In this document: piece after piece, positions 22,132-31,505 of the stretch | Position numbering within the stretch: position 1 is the first letter of the stretch | How the letters are laid out: every line of letters starts with the position of its first letter | From: Bacteroidales bacterium UBA1195 | GTDB lineage: Bacteria; Bacteroidota; Bacteroidia; Bacteroidales; WCHB1-69 | NCBI GenBank assembly: GCA_002309855.1 | Contig: DBYD01000017.1 | Location: forward strand, 1-42,171 | Length of the DNA: 42,171 nucleotides | Direction: 5' to 3' | Translations under genes and position numbers: made by a program | The notes under the pieces: model-generated | The model's input: the letters and a program-made list of their open reading frames with translations, nothing else | What the model was told of the DNA's origin: nothing | The model's database searches: none

Positions 22132-24906
22132 ATGAGGCCGTTACAACTCACCATGTCCGCTTTCGGCTCCTACGCCGGAAAAACCGGAATAGACTTCACC
22201 AGGCTGGGTGAAAAGGGGCTTTTTGTAATCACCGGCGAGACCGGCGCGGGCAAAACCACAATCTTTGACGCAATCTGCTTCGCCCTGTTCGGCGAGGCGA
22301 GCGGAAAAGTCCGGGAGCCGTCCGCCTTCCGTTCACGTTACGCCACGCCGGACACCCCCACATACGTGGAGATGGTTTTCCGCTATAACGGCAAGACCTA
22401 CCGCATCAGACGCAATCCGGCCTACCAGCGGCCCGCCCTGCGCGGCGGCGGCACAACCACGGAACAGGCAAAGGCCGAACTGCAGCTGCCCGACACGACG
22501 CAGGTCATCACCAAGACACAGACCGTCAACGAAAAAATCACGGAAATCTTAGGGATAAACCGCAACCAGTATGCCCAAATCGCCATGATTGCTCAGGGGC
22601 AGTTCCGCGACCTGCTTCTTGCCGGGACGAACGAAAGGCAGGAGATTTTCCGAAGAATATTCAACACACATAATTACAATATCTTACAAGACCAGATCAA
22701 AAGAGATGTGTCGGACCTTACGGTAATGCTCCGGGATGCAGAAAACATTGTACGCAACGATGTGCAGAACCTGCAATGCGGGGAGACGGAAACGTCACAG
22801 ACGCTTAACGAACTCCTTTCCACGGAGAATTCCCTGATGCCGCGGCTGCCGGAAATCATCACGCTCGCCGAGCAACAGATCAAACAGGACAGTGACGCGG
22901 TTCTGGAACACACTGCATGGCTTGTTGAAACAGAAAAAAAGCTTCTTGAGACTTCAGGCCGGCTTAAGGAGGCGGAAACATTCCGGCAAAATCTGCAGAA
23001 AAAGGAGGAGGCAGCCAAGGCAATCCGCGAGGCGGAACCGCAGCTTGTGCTGAAAAAAAAGGCCATGGAAACGGCAATGCAGCGCGAACCGGAGAAGGAG
23101 AAGCTCAACGCATCTGTCACCACAATCACCCAATCGCTGCCGGACTACGACAAGCTGAATGAACTGCAGACTGAGACGGCCAGGCTGCAGCAACAGGCCG
23201 AAAAACTGGAAAAGGAATACAAAAAATGCTGCGAAGCGAAGGAGCTGTCTGAAAAAACACTGGACACACTCCAACAGGAGCAGAAATCCATAGGCGACGC
23301 CGGTTCGGAACTGGAGCGGCACAACAATGTGAAAAGGCAGTTGGAGGAAAAACTGCAGACGCTACGGCAGCTGGCCTCCAATCTGGAATCATATTTTAAG
23401 GAGTCGGAGACACTTAAGAGATACCAGTTGGGGCTGGATAAAATCATACAGGACAGACAAAAAGAGTCCAACCGGCTCATAGAGATGGAGAGCGCCTATT
23501 TTCGCGAACAGGCCGGAATTTTGGCGGAAAATCTTCAGGAGGGCATGCCCTGCCCCGTCTGCGGCTCACTGAACCATCCCAACAAGGCCTCAAAATCGGC
23601 AACGGCCCCGACACGTGAAGAGATAGAAGCGCAAAAAAAGAAATACAATGATTTGTGTGAAAGAGTCACCAATGGCACCGGAAAATGTGAGGAGGAGAAA
23701 GGACGGGTTGACACCATGAAGGCCGGATTGGAACAGCAAATGCGCGAATTCTCTTTCGGCACAGATTTGGAGCGGCTGCCCGAAACCACAAGGGCACATC
23801 AGGAACAGTTGGGCCAACAGATCGGCCAGCTCACACAAACCATTGAAGACGAAAACAAACGGGTGGCGCGCAAAGCGGCGTTGGAACATACACTGATTCC
23901 ACAGGCAACCTCCAAAGCAAAGGAACTTGCCGAAAAATGCTCCGAACTCTCCACAACAATGGCGGAGACCGTCAGCAAGAAAAAGGAGAAGGAGAACCAG
24001 ACCGCCGATTGGAGGTCACGCCTTGCCTATCCGGACAAAAAAACTGCGGAAGCGGCCCTGAAACAACTGTCCGACCTGTGCAAAGGGATTGAAAAGGAAA
24101 TCCGCACCAGCACCGATGACTACAACAAGCAGAAGGAGCTGCTTGACAAAACCGAAGGGGAAATACAGGCCTTGGAAAAACTGACCGCAGGCGGCTGCAG
24201 CATAGATGCACAGGCCGAACAGCAGCTGCTGCAAAGCCTGCAAGAGGAAAAAAAGGTTAAGGAGAACATGGCACAGAAGATGCGCACACGCATCGACACC
24301 AACAGTCGACGGCTTGAATCCATCCGTGCGAAGCAGCAGTCCTATGAGCATACCGCACAACAACTGGCATGGAAGAAATCCCTTTCAGACACCCTAAACG
24401 GAAAAATCAGCGGTAAGAGCCGTATTGAACTGGAAACCTTTGTGCAGACAGTACACTTCGACCGTATTCTGCACCGTGCTAACATGCACCTTCGCACCCT
24501 GACGCACGGGCAGTTTGAGCTCAAGCGCCGCATCGACTTCAAAGGCAATGCTCAGACCGGCCTCGACATCGACATAATCGACCACCACAACGGCTCGACC
24601 GACAGCGTGAAGACACTCTCCGGCGGGGAATCGTTCAAGGCCTCTCTGTCGCTTGCGCTCGGCCTTTCCGATGAAATCCAATCCGCCGCAGGCGGCATCC
24701 GGCTTGATACAATGTTCCTTGACGAAGGCTTCGGCTCCCTTGACGAAAACTCACGACAACAGGCAATGGAGGTGCTTGAGGGGCTGACCACCGGCAACCG
24801 TCTCATAGGCATAATATCCCACATGCCGGAACTAAAGACAATTGACAAACAGATTGTGGTGACAAAACGGCCGGACGGCTCCAGCCAATTGGAAATCAAG
24901 GTGTGA
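22132..24906 (+). CDS. sbcC: DNA repair ATPase SbcC (Rad50 family)
   Basis: 924 aa. Walker A GETGAGKT (35-42) at the N-terminus; two long coiled coils rich in K/E/Q; the zinc hook CPVC at 474-477, midway; and at the C-terminus the ABC signature LSGGESF (about 829) and Walker B/D-loop FLDEGFGSLD (about 862-872). The hook joins two SbcC arms while the heads bind SbcD. Shorter than the E. coli protein (about 1050 aa), as is common in Bacteroidota. Confidence 0.96.
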   Translation: MRPLQLTMSAFGSYAGKTGIDFTRLGEKGLFVITGETGAGKTTIFDAICFALFGEASGKVREPSAFRSRYATPDTPTYVEMVFRYNGKTYRIRRNPAYQRPALRGGGTTTEQAKAELQLPDTTQVITKTQTVNEKITEILGINRNQYAQIAMIAQGQFRDLLLAGTNERQEIFRRIFNTHNYNILQDQIKRDVSDLTVMLRDAENIVRNDVQNLQCGETETSQTLNELLSTENSLMPRLPEIITLAEQQIKQDSDAVLEHTAWLVETEKKLLETSGRLKEAETFRQNLQKKEEAAKAIREAEPQLVLKKKAMETAMQREPEKEKLNASVTTITQSLPDYDKLNELQTETARLQQQAEKLEKEYKKCCEAKELSEKTLDTLQQEQKSIGDAGSELERHNNVKRQLEEKLQTLRQLASNLESYFKESETLKRYQLGLDKIIQDRQKESNRLIEMESAYFREQAGILAENLQEGMPCPVCGSLNHPNKASKSATAPTREEIEAQKKKYNDLCERVTNGTGKCEEEKGRVDTMKAGLEQQMREFSFGTDLERLPETTRAHQEQLGQQIGQLTQTIEDENKRVARKAALEHTLIPQATSKAKELAEKCSELSTTMAETVSKKKEKENQTADWRSRLAYPDKKTAEAALKQLSDLCKGIEKEIRTSTDDYNKQKELLDKTEGEIQALEKLTAGGCSIDAQAEQQLLQSLQEEKKVKENMAQKMRTRIDTNSRRLESIRAKQQSYEHTAQQLAWKKSLSDTLNGKISGKSRIELETFVQTVHFDRILHRANMHLRTLTHGQFELKRRIDFKGNAQTGLDIDIIDHHNGSTDSVKTLSGGESFKASLSLALGLSDEIQSAAGGIRLDTMFLDEGFGSLDENSRQQAMEVLEGLTTGNRLIGIISHMPELKTIDKQIVVTKRPDGSSQLEIKV

Positions 24907-24985
24907 GAAAGCCATTAAATTTTATCTGCCAATTGACGAAATCCTATTGCAAATTCCATTAAATTTGTATTTTGTTTTCCGTACA

Positions 24986-25007
24986 GATGAATCGCTTCGC
25001 ATTCATC
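24986..25007. repeat. Small inverted repeat upstream of the GT2 gene
   Basis: Arms GATGAAT (24986-24992) and ATTCATC (25001-25007) around CGCTTCGC. In the 161-bp gap between sbcC and the GT2 gene. A short direct repeat CCATTAAATTT also occurs twice just before it. Role unknown. Confidence 0.3.
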
Positions 25008-25067
25008 TCATATATAGGAATTTATATTTATTGATCAATTGATTGTAACCTTAACGCGACAAAGAAT

Positions 25068-25835
25068 ATGCCAAAAACAGTGATTGTCATCCCCTGCTAC
25101 AACGAGGAGAAACGGCTGCCGCAGGAGGAGTTCAAGGCCTATTTTGAAAGCCGGCCGGAGGTGCATTTCCTCTTCGCCAACGACGGGAGCCGCGACGGCA
25201 CGCTGGAGATGCTGCAACAGCTGACAAAAAACTATCCGCAGGCCCACGTCTTTGACGGCGGAAAAAACCAGGGCAAGGCCAACATTACCCATGCTGCCTT
25301 CCGGTACGCCCTCACCCATCTGGAGTTCGACTACATCGGCTTTTTTGACGCTGATCTTGCAACTCCGTTGGAGGAGATTGACAGGTTCATGCAGGTCGTG
25401 GAACAAAAGGAGGGATTGCTCATGGTATGCGGCTCGCGGGTGCAGCGTCTGGGCAGCAACATACGGCGCAAGCCGCTCCGGCACTACATGGGGAGGACCT
25501 TTGCCACAGCCGTGTCGCGCATACTATGCCTGCCGGTTTATGACACGCAGTGCGGTGCAAAGATTCTCCGGAAGGATGTGGCCGAAACGGTCACTCAGGA
25601 GCGCTTCATGAGCCCTTGGTTCTTCGATGTGGAGATTTTCGCACGAATAATCCTTGCATACGGATACGAGGCCTGCATGGACAAATGCTTCGAATATCCG
25701 CTGGACACCTGGATTGAAAAGGGCGACACAAGACTGAAGACAAAAGATTTCCTGCGCACTCCACTGGAGCTGCTGAAACTTCGCAGGAAATACCACCGGG
25801 AAATCTGCAGGAAAATAAAGGAGGAAAACAAATAG
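25068..25835 (+). CDS. Glycosyltransferase family 2, polyprenyl-phosphate sugar synthase-like
   Basis: 255 aa. GT-A fold with VIVIPCYNEEKRLP (donor base), LFANDGSRDGT and the metal-binding FFDADLATP. It then continues with SRVQRLGSNIRRKPLRHYMG and YDTQCGAKILR, the pattern of dolichyl-phosphate mannose/glucose synthases. No C-terminal membrane helices, so it should be a soluble or peripheral enzyme making a lipid-linked sugar on the inner face of the membrane. The next gene, 14 nt downstream, is a GT-C membrane transferase of the sort that uses such donors. Confidence 0.87.
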   Translation: MPKTVIVIPCYNEEKRLPQEEFKAYFESRPEVHFLFANDGSRDGTLEMLQQLTKNYPQAHVFDGGKNQGKANITHAAFRYALTHLEFDYIGFFDADLATPLEEIDRFMQVVEQKEGLLMVCGSRVQRLGSNIRRKPLRHYMGRTFATAVSRILCLPVYDTQCGAKILRKDVAETVTQERFMSPWFFDVEIFARIILAYGYEACMDKCFEYPLDTWIEKGDTRLKTKDFLRTPLELLKLRRKYHREICRKIKEENK

Positions 25836-25849
25836 CACAACTCATATCC

Positions 25850-28165
25850 ATGAAAAACGATAAGAAAAACACAAAACAAACACACGCGCCCGTCCAAAAC
25901 CAAAAGAAAAACCAGACGCCGGTCACTCCGTTCGTGCAGCGCGAGCAGCCCAAAATCCTCAAACTCATCTTCTGGATACTTGCTGCCGCCATCTTTGTCG
26001 CGATGCCGCTGATGAGCCTCAATTCAGGCATCTCCGGTGATGAGTTCGTCAACTACGAACATGCCGGCTATGTTTACGACTACTATGCCAACGGCGACAC
26101 CACCTGCATGCACGGTGTCAAGAAGGCCAACGGCGAGCCGACCCATCTGGAGTACTACGGGCAGTCGTTCGACAACCTCACCTACTGCATCAACCGTTGG
26201 TTCAACTGCGACAACCCGTTTGAGGTGCGGCATGTCCTGAACTCCCTTACAGGTGCCTGCCTCATTCTGGTCATCGGTCTCTTCCTGGTCCGCTGCTGCG
26301 GCTACCGAGCCGGAATCCTCGGGCTGCTGCTGATGTTCCTCTCCCCGCGCCTTATCGGCCATTCCTTCAACAACCCGAAGGATGTGCCGTTCGCCCTGGG
26401 ATATGCCTTCACCATCTACCAGATTATGCTGCTGGTGCAGGAGTTGCCGAAAACCTCCATCAAGAGGCTTGTCTTCATCGCACTGGGCATTGCGCTGGCC
26501 AACAGCGTGCGTATCGGCGGCCTTATACTGATCCCCTACCTCTTCCTCTTCTGCGGATGCTGGTATTTCTTCAGCAATCCTGAGAAAAAGAACTGGAGCG
26601 GCGGCGACTATTGGAAAAAGGCCTGCATTCTGGCTGGCAAGCTGCTGATTGTCTCCCTTGCAGGGTATTTCATCAGCCTGCTCTACTGGCCGTTCGCAAT
26701 GAAGGACCCGATTCACCATCCAATCGAATCACTGAAGATGATGGAGCATTTCGCCACCAACCTGCGGCAGATTTTCGAGGGCGGCAACATCATGTCAACC
26801 GACGCGCCCTGGTACTACCTGCCCAAATACATGCTTATGAGCATTCCTGTGGCGGTGCTTGTTGGGCTTGCGGCCTTCTTCCTGCTGATAAAACGGTTGT
26901 GGAGCCGAATCAATCCGCAGGTGCTCTTCATCGCCTTCTTCTCATTCTTCTTCCCGATATTCTACATTATTTATAAACACTCGAACGTCTACGGCGGCTG
27001 GCGGCATGTGCTCTTCACCTATCCGCTGCTGGTGGCGGCCGCAGGCATGGGCTGGGAAGGCATCTACGACCTGATGAAGAACAAGTTGAGCCGCATAATC
27101 GCCTACGTCGTGACCGGACTGCTGCTGCTGCTCCCGCTCATACACATTGTCAGGAACCATCCGCACGAATATGTGTATTACAACGAGTTTGCCGGATGCC
27201 TGAACAAATGCTACGGCTACTACGAGACCGACTACTACCAGCACAGCACCCGCGCCGCCACCCTCTGGTTAGACAAATACTTGAAGGAGAACCACAAAGT
27301 CAAGGAGGGACAAAAGCTGATAATCGCCTCCAACGACAACAACGCCATAACCTACTACCTGCGCCACGACACCGACCGCTACTACACGACCCGCTACCTC
27401 CGCTACTACGAGCGCAGCAACAAGGATTGGGACTACGCAATCATCGTCAACTCCTACATCTGCGCATACCAGCTGCAGCAGGGCTACTGGCCGCCCCAAA
27501 ACACCATCCATACCATCACGGTGGACGGCAAGCCCATCTGCGCCATTCTTGAGCGTAAGGACAAATCTGACTTTGAGGCATACGAGCTGACACAACAACT
27601 TAACAGTCCCGATGCAACCGGTGAGGAGAGGATGTCCGCCGTACAGCAGGCAATAGCCAAATACCGCCAGTATCTCCAGAACGACCCCAACAACGAATCG
27701 GCCATCATCGGCATCATGGGTCTATACCAGGCCGTAGGGAAAACGGACAGCGCACTCTGGTTCGCCGACCGTCTTGTCCAGGTCTGCCCCAGCGAGAATT
27801 TCCTGAACAGCGCCTCAAATGTCTATATGAACGCCATGCAGCAGACCCGCAACCAGGAGCTGCTGAACCGCGTCTTTGACCTGAAACGGCAGATCATCAC
27901 AAGCAATCCGCGTTCCGCCGAAAACTATTACCAGCTGGCCATGCTTTACGCGCAGATAGGCAATCCGCACGAAGGGCGCGTCATTATGGACAAGTGTCTG
28001 GAAAAGAATGGAGGTTCCTTTACGGCGCACTACTATTCGGCCATATATATGGCACAAACCGGAAACCCGCAGGGAGCCAGAGAGCTGATTGAAAAGAGCC
28101 GCAAAAAATTCCCCGCCCACAAGGAGGAATGTGATGATTTGCTGCAACAACTGCAGGGACGGTAG
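25850..28165 (+). CDS. GT-C membrane glycosyltransferase with C-terminal TPR domain
   Basis: 771 aa. About 11 membrane helices lie between residues 38 and 430 (for example ILAAAIFVAMPLM, LLIVSLAGYFISLLYW, VVTGLLLLLPLIHIV). The first outer loop has SGDEFVNYEHA with D64/E65, the acidic pair typical of GT-C (PMT/ArnT-like) enzymes, and a second loop has SPRLIGHSFNNPKDVPFALG. Residues about 590-770 form TPR-like helices (SAIIGIMGLYQAVGKTDSAL, NYYQLAMLYAQIGNPHEGR). It probably transfers a sugar from the lipid donor made by the preceding GT2 to an envelope acceptor, with the TPR part outside recognising protein. Substrate not known. Confidence 0.75.
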   Translation: MKNDKKNTKQTHAPVQNQKKNQTPVTPFVQREQPKILKLIFWILAAAIFVAMPLMSLNSGISGDEFVNYEHAGYVYDYYANGDTTCMHGVKKANGEPTHLEYYGQSFDNLTYCINRWFNCDNPFEVRHVLNSLTGACLILVIGLFLVRCCGYRAGILGLLLMFLSPRLIGHSFNNPKDVPFALGYAFTIYQIMLLVQELPKTSIKRLVFIALGIALANSVRIGGLILIPYLFLFCGCWYFFSNPEKKNWSGGDYWKKACILAGKLLIVSLAGYFISLLYWPFAMKDPIHHPIESLKMMEHFATNLRQIFEGGNIMSTDAPWYYLPKYMLMSIPVAVLVGLAAFFLLIKRLWSRINPQVLFIAFFSFFFPIFYIIYKHSNVYGGWRHVLFTYPLLVAAAGMGWEGIYDLMKNKLSRIIAYVVTGLLLLLPLIHIVRNHPHEYVYYNEFAGCLNKCYGYYETDYYQHSTRAATLWLDKYLKENHKVKEGQKLIIASNDNNAITYYLRHDTDRYYTTRYLRYYERSNKDWDYAIIVNSYICAYQLQQGYWPPQNTIHTITVDGKPICAILERKDKSDFEAYELTQQLNSPDATGEERMSAVQQAIAKYRQYLQNDPNNESAIIGIMGLYQAVGKTDSALWFADRLVQVCPSENFLNSASNVYMNAMQQTRNQELLNRVFDLKRQIITSNPRSAENYYQLAMLYAQIGNPHEGRVIMDKCLEKNGGSFTAHYYSAIYMAQTGNPQGARELIEKSRKKFPAHKEECDDLLQQLQGR

Positions 28166-28171
28166 ATGGAA

Positions 28172-28196
28172 GTAGGGCCGTCGCAGTGCGGCGGCC
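28172..28196. repeat. GTAG-hairpin repeat, copy 1
   Basis: GTAGG followed by a 10-bp stem GGCCGTCGCA / TGCGGCGGCC (one G-T pair) with a single-base loop. It is followed by ATTCGTGAAAAACGTTAAAA, which also follows copy 2. It begins 7 nt past the GT-C stop. Confidence 0.75.
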
Positions 28197-28252
28197 ATTC
28201 GTGAAAAACGTTAAAAGGTTTAAGAGTTTAAGAAGTTTAAAGAGTTTATGAA

Positions 28253-28277
28253 GTAGGGCCGTCGCAGTGCGGCGGCC
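28253..28277. repeat. GTAG-hairpin repeat, copy 2
   Basis: Identical hairpin to copy 1 and the same downstream flank. Between copies 1 and 2 the DNA is a low-complexity GTTTAAGAA-type run (28217-28252). Confidence 0.75.
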
Positions 28278-28307
28278 ATTCGTGAAAAACGTTAAAAGGT
28301 TTAAAAA

Positions 28308-28332
28308 GTAGGGCCGTCGCAGTGCGGCGGCC
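28308..28332. repeat. GTAG-hairpin repeat, copy 3, abutting the heptosyltransferase start
   Basis: Same hairpin. Its flank reads ATCCATGAAAAA where copies 1 and 2 read ATTCGTGAAAAA, so the repeat unit seems to run into the region that could be read as the next gene's first codons. Confidence 0.75.
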
Positions 28333-28354
28333 ATCCATGAAAAAATATTTGTGG

Positions 28355-29362
28355 ATGAATAGGGTTTTGGTGATACAGACGGCGTCGTTGGGTGATGCGA
28401 TTCTGGCGACCGCATTGCTGGAGAAGCTGCACGGTCAGTACCCTGCAGCCGAGATCGACATGCTGGTGCAGAAAGGCGCGGACGCACTGTTCGAAGACCA
28501 CCCCTACCTGCATACACTATATGTATGGGACAAAAAGAACCGCAAGTATGCACAGATGCATCGGCTGATACGGAGCATCCGCCAAAGGCATTACGACGTG
28601 GCGGTCAATGTGCAGCGGTTCGCGGCCACCGGCTGGATCTGCCTGCGCAGCGGCGCCGCGAAGACCATCGGTTTTGACAAGAACCCATTCTCGCGCCTTT
28701 TCACCGTTGCAGTCCCACACGAAATATCATCCGAAAAATACCTGTACGAAGCGGACCGCAACCAACGGCTTATCGCCAACCTGACCGACGGGGAGGCCGC
28801 ACCGACCCGACTTTACCCCACCGACAGCGACGAGCAGGCGGTTTCGGGCTACAAGGAACAGCCATACCTGACAATCTCCCCCGCCTCGCTATGGAAAACC
28901 AAGCAATATCCTGAAGAGCGGTGGACGGAGCTTGTCCATAAGGCGGACCACCGCTACCGCATTTTCCTTCTGGGTTCCGGAAAGGATTCCGCCCTGTGCG
29001 AGCGGATCAGGAGCGCATGCCCTGAATCCGACATCCGCAACCTTTGCGGCACGCTCACCCTGCTGCAGTCAGCCGCACTTATGCGTGACGCGGAGATGAA
29101 TTTCACCAACGACTCGGCTCCGCTGCATTTGGCCGCTGCCGTCGGGGCGTCCGTATGTGCGGTTTTCTGTTCCACTGTGAAGGAGTTCGGCTTCGCCCCG
29201 CGCGGAGAGAACATCCATATCATCGAGACAGACCGGCCGCTGCCCTGCCGCCCATGCGGACTTCACGGACACAAACAGTGTCCCGAACAGCATTTCCGCT
29301 GTGCATGGGACATTCCCATTGAAAAAATCATCCAAAATATCCCACCATGGAACGAAGCGTGA
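28355..29362 (+). CDS. ADP-heptose:LPS heptosyltransferase family (GT9)
   Basis: 335 aa. The start at 28355 gives MNRVLVIQTASLGDAILAT, the standard GT9 opening; an ATG six codons earlier (28337) lies in repeat-derived sequence. C-terminal donor-domain motifs: TISPASLWKTKQYPEERWTE, NFTNDSAPLHLAAAVGASVC and RPLPCRPCGLHGHKQCPEQH. GT9 enzymes add heptose to the LPS inner core from ADP-heptose. The cysteine-rich CRPCG segment is common in the family. It overlaps the next gene by 16 nt. Confidence 0.88.
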   Translation: MNRVLVIQTASLGDAILATALLEKLHGQYPAAEIDMLVQKGADALFEDHPYLHTLYVWDKKNRKYAQMHRLIRSIRQRHYDVAVNVQRFAATGWICLRSGAAKTIGFDKNPFSRLFTVAVPHEISSEKYLYEADRNQRLIANLTDGEAAPTRLYPTDSDEQAVSGYKEQPYLTISPASLWKTKQYPEERWTELVHKADHRYRIFLLGSGKDSALCERIRSACPESDIRNLCGTLTLLQSAALMRDAEMNFTNDSAPLHLAAAVGASVCAVFCSTVKEFGFAPRGENIHIIETDRPLPCRPCGLHGHKQCPEQHFRCAWDIPIEKIIQNIPPWNEA

Positions 29363-29928
29363 ACATCAGTGAAGAGGTGATACGCACCTGCAACGTGCTG
29401 CGCAAGGGAGGCGTTGTACTGTACCCCACCGACACCATTTGGGGCATCGGATGCGATGCCTCAAACGCGGAAGCCGTAAACCGAATCTATGAAATCAAGA
29501 AAAGGCGTCTGAGCAAGAGCCTGCTCATTCTGCTGGACGAGCCGGAAAAGCTGTCGCTCTACACGCAGCATGTCCCGCTCATCGCCTGGGATCTGCTCCG
29601 GCAGACCGACAAGCCGACCACCTTCATCTACCCGCACATCAAGAACCTGCCATCCAACTTAGTGGCAAGCGACGGGAGCATTGGAATCCGCATCACAAGC
29701 AACGAGTTCTGCCGCAAGGTGATAAGCCTGCTCGGGCATCCCATAGTCTCCACCTCGGCCAACATTTCGGGCGAGCCCACCCCCACCCATTTCCGGGAAA
29801 TAAGCGAGGAGATAAAGAAAAGCATGGACTACATTGTCAATCCGGTTTTCGGCACGGTAGAGAACATGAAGGCCTCCACCATCATCCGCTTCACCGATGA
29901 CTATTCATTTGAAATCCTTCGCGACTGA
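29347..29928 (+). CDS. tsaC: Threonylcarbamoyl-AMP synthase-like protein (Sua5/YciO/YrdC)
   Basis: 193 aa, a single YrdC domain. Motifs: LYPTDTIWGIGCDASN, KKRRLSKSLLILLD (nucleotide/threonine site), GSIGIRITSNEFC and VSTSANISGEPTPTHF. TsaC makes threonylcarbamoyl-AMP for the t6A37 modification of tRNA. The Sua5-specific C-terminal domain is absent, so it is either TsaC or the less understood YciO paralogue; the K/R residues in KKRRLSKS favour an active site. Its ATG lies 16 nt within the heptosyltransferase gene. Confidence 0.85.
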   Translation: MERSVNISEEVIRTCNVLRKGGVVLYPTDTIWGIGCDASNAEAVNRIYEIKKRRLSKSLLILLDEPEKLSLYTQHVPLIAWDLLRQTDKPTTFIYPHIKNLPSNLVASDGSIGIRITSNEFCRKVISLLGHPIVSTSANISGEPTPTHFREISEEIKKSMDYIVNPVFGTVENMKASTIIRFTDDYSFEILRD

Positions 29929-29946
29929 TCGCATCCGTAAATAGGA

Positions 29947-30894
29947 ATGAGCCTGCAAAAGAAAATCCGTCCCTATGTTCTTCCGGCGGCCATCCTGCTG
30001 GGAGTGCTGCTGCATCGCTGGATCGGAATCCTGAACTTTCTAACACCATATCTGATTTTCAGCATCCTGCTGCTCACTTTCTGCGCAGCGGACATCCGCC
30101 ATCTGCGCCCGTCCAAACTGGAGGGTTGGATTGTGCTGTTCCAACTTGCGGCCAGCACGGGAGGTTACGCAGCAATCCGGCTGCTGACAGGCAACGAGCT
30201 TCTGGCCGAAGGGCTGCTTGTGGGGATTCTCTGCCCTGTGGCGGCCAGCGTGTCGGTGGTGGCCTGCGCATTGGGCGCCGACCGTCAGACGGTGGTCAGC
30301 TACACCATGGTCGGAAACCTGACTGTCGCATGCGCGGCCCCAATCATTTTCTCCTTTATCGGGCAACGGCAGTCGATGCCTTTCTGGGAGTCATTCACAA
30401 TAATTTTCATGCGCATCGCATCAGTACTGGCCATTCCGTTCATAGTGGCATGGCTGCTGCAGAAGTGCTGGCCGTCAGCCAACCGGCGCATCGCACGATA
30501 CAAGGGTGTTGCATTCTATCTTTGGGCCGCCGCCCTGCTGCTCACATTGGGGAAAACCATCGACTACATCTTCCTGGAAGGCGGCGGCAACGGCAGAAAC
30601 ATCCTGTATCTGGGCATTTTGTCACTGCTGATGTGTGTGGTGCAGTTCGCCGTCGGGAAAAGGATCGGGAAACATTACGGCGACACTGCGGCAGGCGGAC
30701 AAATGCTGGCCCAGAAAAACTCCGCCATGGGCATCTGGATGGCAAACATGTACCTGCTTCCGTTAGCCGCCGTATATGTCGCATTCCACAGCATCTGGCA
30801 GAACCTGTACAACAGCTGGCAGCTTTGGCAATATCCGCGTCAACAGGAAAAAAAGCGAACTGATTTCCAAATAACTGCAAACAAAATCACATGA
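29947..30894 (+). CDS. BASS-type (bile acid:sodium symporter-like) membrane transporter
   Basis: 315 aa with about nine hydrophobic helices, beginning YVLPAAILLGVLLHRWIGIL and including LLVGILCPVAASVSVVACAL, TMVGNLTVACAAPIIFSFI and LAIPFIVAWLLQKCW. The GILCPVAASV and MVGNLTVACAAP segments sit where BASS proteins have their conserved broken helices. Near the C-terminus GGQMLAQKNSAMGIWMANMY matches the second repeat. Substrate unknown. Lies 18 nt after tsaC. Confidence 0.7.
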   Translation: MSLQKKIRPYVLPAAILLGVLLHRWIGILNFLTPYLIFSILLLTFCAADIRHLRPSKLEGWIVLFQLAASTGGYAAIRLLTGNELLAEGLLVGILCPVAASVSVVACALGADRQTVVSYTMVGNLTVACAAPIIFSFIGQRQSMPFWESFTIIFMRIASVLAIPFIVAWLLQKCWPSANRRIARYKGVAFYLWAAALLLTLGKTIDYIFLEGGGNGRNILYLGILSLLMCVVQFAVGKRIGKHYGDTAAGGQMLAQKNSAMGIWMANMYLLPLAAVYVAFHSIWQNLYNSWQLWQYPRQQEKKRTDFQITANKIT

Positions 30895-30932
30895 ATTGCG
30901 GCAAAAACGGCAGTTCTTTCACCAAAAAGTGT

Positions 30933-30940
30933 TATTTTTG
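30933..30940 (+). promoter_or_regulatory. -7 box of the purE operon
   Basis: TATTTTTG followed by CA, 78 nt before the purE ATG at 31011. Confidence 0.5.
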
Positions 30941-31010
30941 CATCTTTTCCTCCTAATGGAAGAAAAGAAATTTTTACTTACAACTGATTAATATTAAAAG
31001 AGATAAAGAA

Positions 31011-31505
31011 ATGGCGACAATCAGCATTATCATGGGCAGCACATCAGACCTGCCCGTTATGAAGGAGGCGGCCCTCTTCTGCAAGGTGATGGGTGTGGAT
31101 TTTGAAATAAAGGCTCTGTCCGCACACCGTACACCCGAACTGGTGATGGAATATGCCCAAAACGCCCGTCGCAACGGTGTGAAGGTGATAATAGCCGGTG
31201 CTGGCGGTGCAGCCCACCTGCCTGGTGTGATCGCAGCATATACGGCCATACCGGTAATCGGCGTTCCCATCAAATCATCCAACTCCATCGACGGATGGGA
31301 TTCAATACTTTCCATCCTGCAGATGCCTTCAGGCATTCCGGTGGCGACAGTTGCGCTGAACGGAGCCAAAAACGCCGCAATCCTTGCGTTGGAGATGATT
31401 GCCACCGGCGATGCGGCCCTTTACGACAAGCTATCCGACTTCAAGGAATCGCTCAAACAGAAAGTGGCAAAAGCCAACGAAAGCCTGCAAAACACTGAAA
31501 TATGA
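31011..31505 (+). CDS. purE: N5-carboxyaminoimidazole ribonucleotide mutase
   Basis: 164 aa, the normal length of class I PurE, which moves the carboxyl group of N5-CAIR to give CAIR in purine synthesis. Motifs MGSTSDLPVM (phosphate), ALSAHRTPE (catalytic His) and AGAGGAAHLPGVIAA, then PVIGVPIKSSN and LQMPSGIPVATVALNGAKNA. It overlaps the protease gene by 4 nt (ATGA). Confidence 0.97.
   Translation: MATISIIMGSTSDLPVMKEAALFCKVMGVDFEIKALSAHRTPELVMEYAQNARRNGVKVIIAGAGGAAHLPGVIAAYTAIPVIGVPIKSSNSIDGWDSILSILQMPSGIPVATVALNGAKNAAILALEMIATGDAALYDKLSDFKESLKQKVAKANESLQNTEI

Noticed and set aside
28172..28332. Possible CRISPR array or attachment site
   Set aside because: Unequal intervals (81 and 55 bp), a hairpin repeat with copied flanks, no integrase or cas gene nearby.
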